64,000 nt of DNA from Citrobacter youngae (GTDB lineage: Bacteria; Pseudomonadota; Gammaproteobacteria; Enterobacterales; Enterobacteriaceae), in assembly GCF_003818115.1 (NCBI RefSeq), contig NZ_RPOI01000010.1, positions 186,001 through 250,000 of the forward strand. Reading direction: 5' to 3'. The position numbers and the translations under genes were made by a program. Under the pieces are notes generated by a model, which saw nothing but the letters and a program-made list of their open reading frames with translations, was not told the origin of the DNA and searched no databases. Shown here one piece after another: positions 52,626-60,179 of the stretch (the stretch's first letter is position 1; the number at the start of each line of letters is the position of its first letter).

Positions 52626-53189
52626 TTAGATCTTGCCGACCAGATCTAAAGATGGCGCTAAGGTCGCTTCGCCTTCTTTCCACTTAGCCGGGCAAACTTC
52701 ACCTGGGTGGGAAGCGACATACTGTGCAGCTTTAATTTTGCGCAGCAGGTCAGACGCATCACGGCCGATACCTTCAGCGGTAACTTCGATTGCCTGGATG
52801 ATACCCTGCGGGTCAACAACGAATGTTGCACGGTCAGCCAGACCTTCATCTTCACGCATATTGTCGAAGTTACGGGTCAGGGCGCCAGTCGGGTCGCCGA
52901 TCATCGCATATTTGATTTTCGCGATGGTTTCAGAGCTGCTGTGCCATGCTTTGTGAGTAAAATGAGTGTCAGTAGAAACAGAGTAAACGTCCACACCCAG
53001 TTTCTGCAGTTCTTCGTAATGGTCAGCAACGTCGCCCAGCTCGGTCGGACATACGAACGTAAAATCAGCCGGGTAGAAGAAGAAGACACTCCAACGACCT
53101 TCGGTATCTTTCTCGGTTACTTCAATGAACTCACCGTTTTTGAACGCCTGGTTTTTGAAAGGTTTAATTTTGGTATTAATCAAAGACAT
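52626..53189 (-). CDS. ahpC: AhpC, alkyl hydroperoxide reductase peroxiredoxin
   Basis: Typical two-cysteine peroxiredoxin, the main scavenger of low hydrogen peroxide. The 187-residue product has the peroxidatic cysteine in [11 protein letters not shown] (C47 counting Met1) and the resolving cysteine in [11 protein letters not shown] use the ATG at 53189 with GGAGG upstream; the frame is open to 53237. It is expected to be OxyR-activated. Confidence 0.98.
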   Translation of the reverse strand: MSLINTKIKPFKNQAFKNGEFIEVTEKDTEGRWSVFFFYPADFTFVCPTELGDVADHYEELQKLGVDVYSVSTDTHFTHKAWHSSSETIAKIKYAMIGDPTGALTRNFDNMREDEGLADRATFVVDPQGIIQAIEVTAEGIGRDASDLLRKIKAAQYVASHPGEVCPAKWKEGEATLAPSLDLVGKI

Positions 53190-53325
53190 CTGTACTTCCT
53201 CCGTGTTTTCGTTGAGGGATAAGTTAACGAAAATCATTGATAAGGGCTAATGCGTTTCCTTTATCAAATCAATAAGCGTTAACTAACAACCGACTCAACC
53301 GCATGGTGTAAACCCTATTCTAAAA

Positions 53326-53517
53326 GTAAAAAAGGCTCCCTTTGCAGGGAGCCTCATTACCCGAGTTACCCGCAAGTAACTTCAGTGCCAGCAGAACTGG
53401 CTATGTGTTGCGCTCTACATTACCTTAACCAAGGTCGTAACAGCGATTGGGATTACATCACCCAACTACCGAAAGGGCAATCGACAGACTGTCGTTCTTA
53501 CCTATGTCTGCGATAGG
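53326..53517 (-). ncRNA. Candidate structured RNA (or attenuated leader) between dsbG and ahpC
   Basis: Seven short perfect hairpins follow one another: stems at 53334-53353, 53365-53380, 53387-53401, 53422-53435, 53447-53465, 53482-53494 and 53501-53517. The left-most, GGCTCCC-tgcaaa-GGGAGCC read leftward, ends in six T, so it is an intrinsic terminator for minus-strand transcription. A transcript started near the OxyR site and running toward ahpC would end here, about 140 bp before the ahpC start. I recognise no named sRNA; it could be an attenuated distal ahpC leader. Confidence 0.45.
53328..53353 (-). terminator. Intrinsic terminator facing ahpC
   Basis: 7-bp GC stem (53334-53340 with 53347-53353) and six T on the minus strand (53328-53333). 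Confidence 0.8.
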
Positions 53518-53527
53518 TTTTGCAACT
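53491..53527 (+). promoter_or_regulatory. OxyR-like binding site upstream of dsbG
   Basis: The OxyR consensus is four spaced half-sites, ATAG-N7-CTAT-N7-ATAG-N7-CTAT. Here the inner pair is perfect (CTAT at 53502-53505, ATAG at 53513-53516, 7 bp apart) and the outer half-sites are partial. It lies about 40 bp upstream of the dsbG start. OxyR control of dsbG and ahpCF is established in E. coli. Confidence 0.65.
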
Positions 53528-53563
53528 TAACTCCCTTTCCTTCTAATTTTATAAGGAAAATCA

Positions 53564-54310
53564 ATGTTTAAACGTACATTACTCTTAGCTCTGCTCCCTG
53601 CTGTCGTCCACGCTGAAGAGCTTCCTGCCCCCGTGAAAGCGATTGAGAAACAGGGCATTACGATTCTGAAGTCGTTCGACGCCCCGGGAGGCATGAAAGG
53701 TTATCTGGGCAAATATCAGGACATGGGGGTCACTATCTATGTGACGCCTGATGGAAAACAGGCGATCTCCGGCTATATGTATAACGAGAAAGGTGAAAAC
53801 CTGAGTAATGCGCTGATAGAAAAAGAGATCTATGCCCCTGCCGGGCGCGAGATGTGGCAACGCATGGAAAAAGCGTCGTGGATTCTGGATGGCAAAAAAG
53901 ACGCGCCAGTTATTCTGTATGTGTTTGCCGATCCCTTCTGTCCCTATTGTAAACAGTTCTGGCAGCAGGCGCGCCCGTGGGTGGACGCCGGTAAAGTTCA
54001 ACTGCGCACGTTGCTGGTTGGCGTAATAAAACCCGAAAGTCCGGCAACTGCTGCGGCCATTCTGGCAAGCAAGGACCCCGCTAAAACCTGGCACGACTAT
54101 GAAGCCTCCGGCGGCAAAATGACGCTGGCGCTGCCAGCAAACCCGCCTGCCGAGCAAATGAAGACGCTGAATATCAACCAAAAACTAATGGACGATTTAG
54201 GCGCCAATGTCACGCCCGCCATTTATTACATGAGCAAAGATAATACCCTGCAACAGGCAGTAGGTTTGCCCGACAAAGAGAAGCTGGATATTATTATGGG
54301 AGCCAAATAA
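53564..54310 (+). CDS. dsbG: DsbG, periplasmic sulfenic-acid reductase / disulfide isomerase
   Basis: Dimeric thioredoxin-fold protein that rescues single cysteines from sulfenylation and isomerises disulfides, kept reduced by DsbD. The 248-residue precursor has a short signal peptide ending VVHAEE. An N-terminal dimerisation domain precedes the active site CPYC ([14 protein letters not shown]). The cis-proline loop is VTPAIYYM. Divergent from ahpC with a shared OxyR region. Confidence 0.96.
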   Translation: MFKRTLLLALLPAVVHAEELPAPVKAIEKQGITILKSFDAPGGMKGYLGKYQDMGVTIYVTPDGKQAISGYMYNEKGENLSNALIEKEIYAPAGREMWQRMEKASWILDGKKDAPVILYVFADPFCPYCKQFWQQARPWVDAGKVQLRTLLVGVIKPESPATAAAILASKDPAKTWHDYEASGGKMTLALPANPPAEQMKTLNINQKLMDDLGANVTPAIYYMSKDNTLQQAVGLPDKEKLDIIMGAK

Positions 54311-54535
54311 ATATACACAACGAATGATTGATATTATTTTCATATCAATCATTCTTCTTTTCTATATCAATTAACCCGTTAGCACTTTTTACCGAAAAAA
54401 TAACCCTGCCTGTGCTATTTTAAGTAGTAGTAAACTATTCATTAAGTTTTACATGTATATGAAACGATAATGCATTACAACTTATACATAACAAAATGAA
54501 ATATTTCACAACTAAACTAAAACAGGAATTAGCGT

Positions 54536-55468
54536 ATGGCTAACCTTTACGACCTCAAAAAATTCGATCTGAACCTGCTGGTTATTTTCGAGTGTATCTA
54601 TCAGAATCTGAGCATAAGCAAAGCCGCCGAAACGCTGTTTATTACCCCCTCAGCCGTTAGCCAGTCGCTACAAAGGCTTCGCACCCAATTCAATGATCCT
54701 TTGTTTATTCGGGCAGGGAAAGGCATTACGCCTACCGTAACGGCGGTCAATCTACACCATCACCTTGAGAACAATCTCAACAGTCTGGAAGAAACAATAA
54801 ATATCATGCACAGTTCCAGTCTGAAGAAAAAATTCGTCATTTACAGTCCGCAAATTATCAGCAATGTCTACATAAGTGAGTTAATTAAATCTATCAGGGA
54901 AGACAAATATGTTGAAATTGAACATCGTGATATTCTGATAACATCGAAAACCGCTGAAGACTTACTCGCCTACCGTAAAGCGGATGTTGTCATCACGACA
55001 TCACCGATCGTTAACCGCTCAATTATATGCACCCCATTCAGGACAATTGAGACCGTATTGGTCTGTGGCAAAAACCACCCCAGAATAAATGAAAAAACAA
55101 CGTTAAATGAAATATTGGAAGAACAGTTTTCGCGGTTTCTCTCTGACGATGCTGGTGTAAAAGAGTACCAGTCGGAAACAAATGCTTTTCTCGCCAATCG
55201 TAAAACCGGGTTCTCTAGTGATTCACTGATGTCAATTATCAACATTATATCCATTACAGATATCATTGGTTTCATTCCTAAACCAACCTTTGAATTATAT
55301 TCATCATTATTCAATTTAAAGAAAATCAAAACAGATATTAAGCCACCATCAATGAATCTATTTTTAATGTACAACCGGGCCTCACTTAACAACAAAAACT
55401 TTGAGAATTCCATAGCAAAAAAAAAAAAAAAAACCGAAAAAAGCGACACATCAAAGAACTATACATAA
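54536..55468 (+). CDS. ybdO: YbdO, LysR-family regulator with 17-A tract near its end
   Basis: LysR-type transcriptional regulator; E. coli YbdO has been linked to citrate genes (proposed name CitR) and virulence, from memory. The 310-residue product has the helix-turn-helix SISKAAETLFITPSAVSQSLQRL and an effector domain. It is markedly AT-rich. Near its end a run of 17 A (55417-55433) encodes AKKKKK and a tail KTEKSDTSKNYT that does not resemble E. coli. One A fewer or more would give different tails of similar length. The upstream 225 bp are AT-rich with no clear site. Confidence 0.88.
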   Translation: MANLYDLKKFDLNLLVIFECIYQNLSISKAAETLFITPSAVSQSLQRLRTQFNDPLFIRAGKGITPTVTAVNLHHHLENNLNSLEETINIMHSSSLKKKFVIYSPQIISNVYISELIKSIREDKYVEIEHRDILITSKTAEDLLAYRKADVVITTSPIVNRSIICTPFRTIETVLVCGKNHPRINEKTTLNEILEEQFSRFLSDDAGVKEYQSETNAFLANRKTGFSSDSLMSIINIISITDIIGFIPKPTFELYSSLFNLKKIKTDIKPPSMNLFLMYNRASLNNKNFENSIAKKKKKTEKSDTSKNYT

Positions 55469-55599
55469 ACTAAATAAGAAAAATTTTTAAATACATTAAG
55501 TGAATGTATTTAAAGGTTGCACGCTTCGTAAATTGGCATATCTTATTCAAAGTATACATTAGAGATGTTACTCTTTTATTCTTTCAGTATGGACTTGCT

Positions 55600-56823
55600 A
55601 TGTCTGTTTACAAAATCCCTCTGAGTCAGAGCGTGCTGGAAGCCGCTCAGGAACGCATTACCTGGACTTTGGAAACACTGCCTCGCGTGTGCGTTTCACT
55701 GTCTGGAGGGAAAGACTCCGGGCTCATGATGCATCTCACCGCCACTCTTGCACGCCAGTTACATAAAAAAATAAGCGTATTGTTTATTGACTGGGAAGCC
55801 CAGTTCTCTTGTACTATCGACTATGTTGAAGCGCTACGAGAACACTATTCTGACGTTATAGAACGTTTTTATTGGGTAGCAATACCGCTCACCACCCAAA
55901 ATTCTCTCTCACAATTTCAACCGGAATGGCAGTGTTGGGAACCCAATACACAATGGGTGCGGCAACCACCAGCAGATGCGATTACCGATCCCAGTTTCTT
56001 TCATTTCTACCAACCCGGCATGACCTTTGAACAATTCGTTCGTGAGTTCGCTGACTGGTTTTCAGAAAAACGTCCTGCGGCAATGATGGTAGGCATCCGT
56101 GCCGACGAGTCATATAACCGTTTTGTCGCCATTGCCCATTCACGTAAGCAACGTTTTGCCGATGACAAACCGTGGACTACCGCCGCACCGGGAGGACACA
56201 CCTGGTATATCTATCCGGTGTATGACTGGAAAACAGCCGATATATGGACATGGTTTGCGAAAACAAAAATGCCATGCAACCCCCTGTATAACCTGATGTA
56301 CCAGGCTGGCGTGCCAACACGATATATGCGCATTTGCGAACCCTTTGGCCCGGAACAACGCCAGGGACTGTGGCTGTATCATGTTATTGAGCCACAGCGA
56401 TGGGCAGCCATGTGCACCCGGGTTAGCGGCGTTAAAAGCGGCGGAATATACGCCGGTCATGACAACCATTTTTACGGCCACCGGAAAATATTAAAACCTG
56501 AGCATTTAAGCTGGCAAGCGTACGCCATGCTGCTATTAGACAGCATGCCGCAACAGACCGCAGAGCACTACCGCAACAAAATCGCCGTCTATTTACAGTG
56601 GTACAAGAAAAAAGGGATCGATAATATTCCTCAAACCCAGAAAAACGATATTGGTTCTAAAGATATCCCCTCATGGAGACGGATCTGCAAAGTACTGCTG
56701 AATAATGACTACTGGTGTCGGGCACTCTCATTCAGTCCCACAAAAATGAAAAACTATCAGCGTTATAACGAACGTATGAAAACCAAACGCCAGGAATGGG
56801 GGATCTTATGCAACGACGACTAA
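55600..56823 (+). CDS. ybdN: YbdN, PAPS-reductase-like protein (IbrA homologue)
   Basis: Member of the phosphoadenosine-phosphosulfate-reductase-like family with unproven biochemistry; the related IbrA activates immunoglobulin-binding (eib) genes in E. coli. The 407-residue product has the PP-loop VSLSGGKDSGLMMHL, the stretch MMVGIRADESYNRF and a DUF3440-type C-terminal region (KDIPSWRRICKVLLNNDYWC). I use the ATG at 55600 (MSVYKIPLSQS); the frame is open from 55504. It overlaps ybdM by 16 bp. Confidence 0.92.
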   Translation: MSVYKIPLSQSVLEAAQERITWTLETLPRVCVSLSGGKDSGLMMHLTATLARQLHKKISVLFIDWEAQFSCTIDYVEALREHYSDVIERFYWVAIPLTTQNSLSQFQPEWQCWEPNTQWVRQPPADAITDPSFFHFYQPGMTFEQFVREFADWFSEKRPAAMMVGIRADESYNRFVAIAHSRKQRFADDKPWTTAAPGGHTWYIYPVYDWKTADIWTWFAKTKMPCNPLYNLMYQAGVPTRYMRICEPFGPEQRQGLWLYHVIEPQRWAAMCTRVSGVKSGGIYAGHDNHFYGHRKILKPEHLSWQAYAMLLLDSMPQQTAEHYRNKIAVYLQWYKKKGIDNIPQTQKNDIGSKDIPSWRRICKVLLNNDYWCRALSFSPTKMKNYQRYNERMKTKRQEWGILCNDD

Positions 56824-57425
56824 CTCAGGAACTCACCGGTTTTCTTTCTGGCCTTTCAGAAGAAGAACGAATTGAAGCAATCAATGAATTCAGGATGGCA
56901 ATCCATAGCGTCAGTCCTTTCCGTGATGAACCGGTAGACTGCGTTCTGTGGATCAAAAACAGCGCTATTTCGCCAAATGATTACAACCCAAATAACGTTG
57001 CGCCGCCGGAGAAAAAGCTACTGCTGAAATCCATTGAAGCCGATGGCTTCACACAACCGATCGTCGTGGTTCAATCAACCCCGGAAGAATATGAAATCGT
57101 CGACGGATTCCATCGACATGAAATCGGCAAAAACAAATCATCGCTAAAATCACGCCTGAAAGGTTATCTGCCCGTTGCCTGTCTGCAACGCGGGCGTCAT
57201 GAGCGCATGGCGGCAACAATCCGCCACAATCGTGCCCGTGGGCGGCATCAAATCCATGCTATGTCGGAAATCGTTCGTGAATTATCACAATTAGGCTGGA
57301 GCGAAGAGAAAATCGGTAAAGAACTGGGAATGGATAGCGACGAAGTCTTACGTCTGAAGCAAATCAACGGTCTGCAAGAGTTATTTGCCGACCGTCGATT
57401 CTCCAAAGCCTGGACGGTGAAGTAA
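56808..57425 (+). CDS. ybdM: YbdM, ParB/sulfiredoxin-fold protein (IbrB homologue)
   Basis: ParB-like nuclease-domain protein, homologous to IbrB, always paired with a YbdN-type partner. The 205-residue product has the ParB box motif IVVVQSTPEEYEIVDGFHRHEIG and a DNA-binding-like helical part (MSEIVRELSQLGWSEEKIGKEL). The ATG at 56808 has GGGGG five bases upstream; an in-frame ATG at 56796 is less likely. It converges with ybdL with 13 bp between. Confidence 0.9.
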   Translation: MQRRLTQELTGFLSGLSEEERIEAINEFRMAIHSVSPFRDEPVDCVLWIKNSAISPNDYNPNNVAPPEKKLLLKSIEADGFTQPIVVVQSTPEEYEIVDGFHRHEIGKNKSSLKSRLKGYLPVACLQRGRHERMAATIRHNRARGRHQIHAMSEIVRELSQLGWSEEKIGKELGMDSDEVLRLKQINGLQELFADRRFSKAWTVK

Positions 57426-57438
57426 CGAAATCGCGTCA

Positions 57439-58599
57439 CTACAGCGTAACCAGGCGTTCTGCCGCTGCCAGCAGCGTCGATTCTTGCTTAGCAAAACACA
57501 GGCGAATCAGCTTATGTGGGAAAGGATCGGCGCAGAAAACGGACAGTGGTATCGCCGCCACGCCGACCTCTTTAGTCAGCCATTGGCAAAACGCCACATC
57601 GTTGAGATCAGAAACAGCACTGTAATCAATCAGTAAAAAGTACGTCCCTTCGCAGGGTAGTATTTCCAGCCGACTGTCACGCAGCGCATTCACCAGCACA
57701 TCACGTTTTCTCTGATAAAACGCGGGCAGCTCACGGTAGTGCGTCGGATCTTCGCGCAGCATATCCGCCAGCGCCAGTTGTGCCGGCGTGTTGACCGAGA
57801 AGGTTAAATACTGATGGACCTTACGTAACTCCGCGCTGATAGCCGGTGGCGCAACACAATACCCCACTTTCCAGCCCGTCATATGATAGGTTTTGCCAAA
57901 TGATGAAACGGCAACTGCACGCGCCCTTAGTTGCGGATGCGCCAGCACGCTGGCATGCCCATGCGTGGCAAAACAGATATGCTCGTAGACTTCGTCACTG
58001 ACAACATAAATCTCATGCCGGTTAATGGCCTGCCATAACGCCTCAAAGTCCGCCTTCTGCCATACCGTAGCCGAGGGGTTATGCGGTGTATTTAGGATCA
58101 CCAGCCGGGTGCGGTCACTGATTAGCGCAGCAAATTCCTGCCAGTCGACGCGAAAAGACGGCGGTTGCAGCGCGATGCGTTTAACCTCGCCGCCGGATAA
58201 TTCAATCGCGGGCGCATAGCTGTCGTAGCTCGGGTCAAAACATATCACCTCATCGCCAGGCCGTACCAGTGCCGTGATCGCGGCGTACAATGCTTCCGTT
58301 GCCCCCGCAGTAACGGTCACTTCGATATTTGCGTCGGGTCTATAGCCGTACAACTGCGCGGTTTTATCCGCAATGGCCTCTCGCAGCGGCTGTACGCCCG
58401 TCATCGGCGCATACTGGTTTGCGCCATGCGCGACGTGATACGCCAGACGTTCTTGTAAAAAGAGTGGACCATCAAAATCAGGAAATCCCTGCGAGAGGTT
58501 AATGGCCTGGTGCTGCTGCGCCAGCGCGCTCATTTGCGTGAAAATAGTGGTGCCCAGATTAGGCAGTTTGCTTTGCGGAATCAGCGGGTTATTACTCAT
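57439..58599 (-). CDS. ybdL: YbdL, PLP methionine aminotransferase
   Basis: Class I aminotransferase preferring methionine, histidine and phenylalanine with 2-oxo acids; related to kynurenine aminotransferases. The 386-residue product has LSQGFPDFDGP, YAPMTGVQPLREA and the PLP lysine in SSFGKTYHMTGWKVG. The start ATG at 58599 gives MSNNPLIPQSKLPNLG; the frame is open to 58638. Confidence 0.94.
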   Translation of the reverse strand: MSNNPLIPQSKLPNLGTTIFTQMSALAQQHQAINLSQGFPDFDGPLFLQERLAYHVAHGANQYAPMTGVQPLREAIADKTAQLYGYRPDANIEVTVTAGATEALYAAITALVRPGDEVICFDPSYDSYAPAIELSGGEVKRIALQPPSFRVDWQEFAALISDRTRLVILNTPHNPSATVWQKADFEALWQAINRHEIYVVSDEVYEHICFATHGHASVLAHPQLRARAVAVSSFGKTYHMTGWKVGYCVAPPAISAELRKVHQYLTFSVNTPAQLALADMLREDPTHYRELPAFYQRKRDVLVNALRDSRLEILPCEGTYFLLIDYSAVSDLNDVAFCQWLTKEVGVAAIPLSVFCADPFPHKLIRLCFAKQESTLLAAAERLVTL

Positions 58600-58731
58600 T
58601 ATTGTTATCCCAGCGTGTGATGTTGTGGTTGAAGCCACTATAGCACGATGCTAGTATTTGGCAATCAAGACGTTCAGACGTCTATATAAAAATAACCTGC
58701 CTGGACAGGACAGCCAAAAGGACAACACAAC

Positions 58732-59820
58732 ATGAGTAATACCGAGATTCGCGTCGTCACCGGCCCGGCTAACTATTTTTCCCATCGCGGCAGCCTGTCG
58801 AGACTCAACGATTTTTTCACAAAGGATCAACTCTCACGCGCCGTCTGGGTATATGGTGAGCGCGCCATCAATGCAGCCCGGCCTTATCTGCCAGAGGCCT
58901 TTCATCTTGCCGAGGCTAAACACCTGCTGTTTACGGGTCATTGCAGCGAAAAAGATGTTGGGCAACTGGCAACAGAGTCAGGAGAGAATCGCAGCGTGGT
59001 GATTGGCGTGGGCGGCGGGACATTGCTCGACACAGCCAAAGCGCTGGCGCGCCGCCTTGGTTTACCCTTTGTAGCAATCCCAACCATTGCCGCCACCTGT
59101 GCTGCCTGGACGCCGCTGTCCGTGTGGTACAACGATGCAGGTCAGGCACTGCATTTCGAAATTTTCGATGATGCCAATTTTTTGGTACTGGTAGAGCCAG
59201 AGATCGTGCTTAATGCGCCAGACGCGTATTTGCTGGCTGGTATCGGGGACACGTTGGCGAAATGGTACGAAGCGGTTGTGCTCGCCCCACAGCCTGAAAC
59301 CTTGCCGCTGACTGTACGTCTTGGCATCAACGGCGCATTGGCGATCCGCGACGTTCTCCTTCAGAGCAGCGAGCAGGCGCTGGCAGATAAGCAGCGTGGT
59401 GAACTGACCCGTGCATTTTGCGACGTGGTGGATGCGATCATTGCCGGAGGCGGCATGGTCGGCGGTCTGGGCGAGCGCTACACCCGCGTGGCGGCGGCAC
59501 ACTCGGTGCATAATGGCCTGACCGTCCTCCCGCAAACGGAGAAATTTTTACATGGCACCAAAGTAGCGTACGGCATACTGGTGCAGAGTGCGTTGTTGGG
59601 ACAAGATGCTGTGCTGGCGCAGTTAATTACCGCCTATCAGCGCTTCAATTTGCCAACCCGGTTGGCTCAACTGGAAGTGGACATCCAAAACCGCGCCGAA
59701 ATCGATAAGGTGATTGCGCATACCCTGCGCCCGGTGGAGTCCATTCACGCGCTGCCGGTGGAGCTAACACCGGAAACACTGCGTGCGGCATTTGAGAAGG
59801 TAGAGACGTTTACGGTGTGA
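58732..59820 (+). CDS. hcxA: YbdH/HcxA, hydroxycarboxylate dehydrogenase
   Basis: Iron-dependent-alcohol-dehydrogenase/glycerol-dehydrogenase-family oxidoreductase that reduces 2-oxoglutarate and 2-oxobutyrate in E. coli. The 362-residue product has VVIGVGGGTLLDTAKAL for NAD(P) binding, the region IPTIAATCAAWTPLSVWY and metal-binding histidines in AAAHSVHNGLT and LHGTKVAYG. Divergent from ybdL with about 130 bp between. Confidence 0.93.
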   Translation: MSNTEIRVVTGPANYFSHRGSLSRLNDFFTKDQLSRAVWVYGERAINAARPYLPEAFHLAEAKHLLFTGHCSEKDVGQLATESGENRSVVIGVGGGTLLDTAKALARRLGLPFVAIPTIAATCAAWTPLSVWYNDAGQALHFEIFDDANFLVLVEPEIVLNAPDAYLLAGIGDTLAKWYEAVVLAPQPETLPLTVRLGINGALAIRDVLLQSSEQALADKQRGELTRAFCDVVDAIIAGGGMVGGLGERYTRVAAAHSVHNGLTVLPQTEKFLHGTKVAYGILVQSALLGQDAVLAQLITAYQRFNLPTRLAQLEVDIQNRAEIDKVIAHTLRPVESIHALPVELTPETLRAAFEKVETFTV

Positions 59821-59832
59821 CTATGGTGCAGG

Positions 59833-59913
59833 TTGCCTGATGGCGGCTTCGCCTTATCAGGCCTACGGCCAATGCAATGTTGTAGGCCGGATAAGCGTTA
59901 GCGCCATCCGGCA
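59833..59913. repeat. BIME: REP pair between ybdH and ybdD
   Basis: Two inverted REP units (ttgcctgatggcggcttcg at 59833 and gtaggccggataagcg ending in gccatccggca near 59912) between convergent genes. Confidence 0.9.
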
Positions 59914-59918
59914 AAAAA

Positions 59919-60116
59919 TCAACAGCACTTCGCGCCACCTTTGCCCCCATAGCGCGCATCCTGGCGCTCGCGGAAAAATTCTTCGTAGGTCATTGGCGTT
60001 TGGTCCGGATGCGTGACGCGCATATGCTCAACATAGTTGTCGTAATCCGGCACACCGATCATTAACCGGGCGGTTTGACCTAAATACTTCCCGGCTTTGG
60101 CGAGTGTTTCAAACAT
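59919..60116 (-). CDS. ybdD: YbdD, DUF466 small protein of the CstA operon
   Basis: 65-residue protein always linked to CstA/BtsT peptide or pyruvate transporters; YjiX, its paralogue, accompanies BtsT. The core [17 protein letters not shown] and the Cys-Cys end (GGAKCC) match the family. It lies 63 bp after cstA, with a GCCCTC...GAGGGC hairpin in the gap. Confidence 0.95.
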   Translation of the reverse strand: MFETLAKAGKYLGQTARLMIGVPDYDNYVEHMRVTHPDQTPMTYEEFFRERQDARYGGKGGAKCC

Positions 60117-60179
60117 AGTGATTCCCTGTCGTACAAACGCCCTCCCCGTTCAGGAGAGGGCTCATTGGTTAAGAGAATA

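Larger units (their letters stand above)
53190..53563. other. 374-bp ahpC-dsbG divergent control region
   Basis: Holds an OxyR-like site near dsbG and a leftward chain of hairpins with a terminator (both listed). The 130 bp next to ahpC include palindromic AT-rich sequence (gttaacgaaaatc, gcgttaactaac) that could be the ahpC promoter region. No coding sequence is seen. Confidence 0.6.

Noticed and set aside
53326-53517. Retron or riboswitch interpretation of the hairpin array
   Set aside because: No reverse transcriptase gene is near, and the short independent stems do not match a riboswitch fold I know. I keep only the more general call of a structured RNA or leader.
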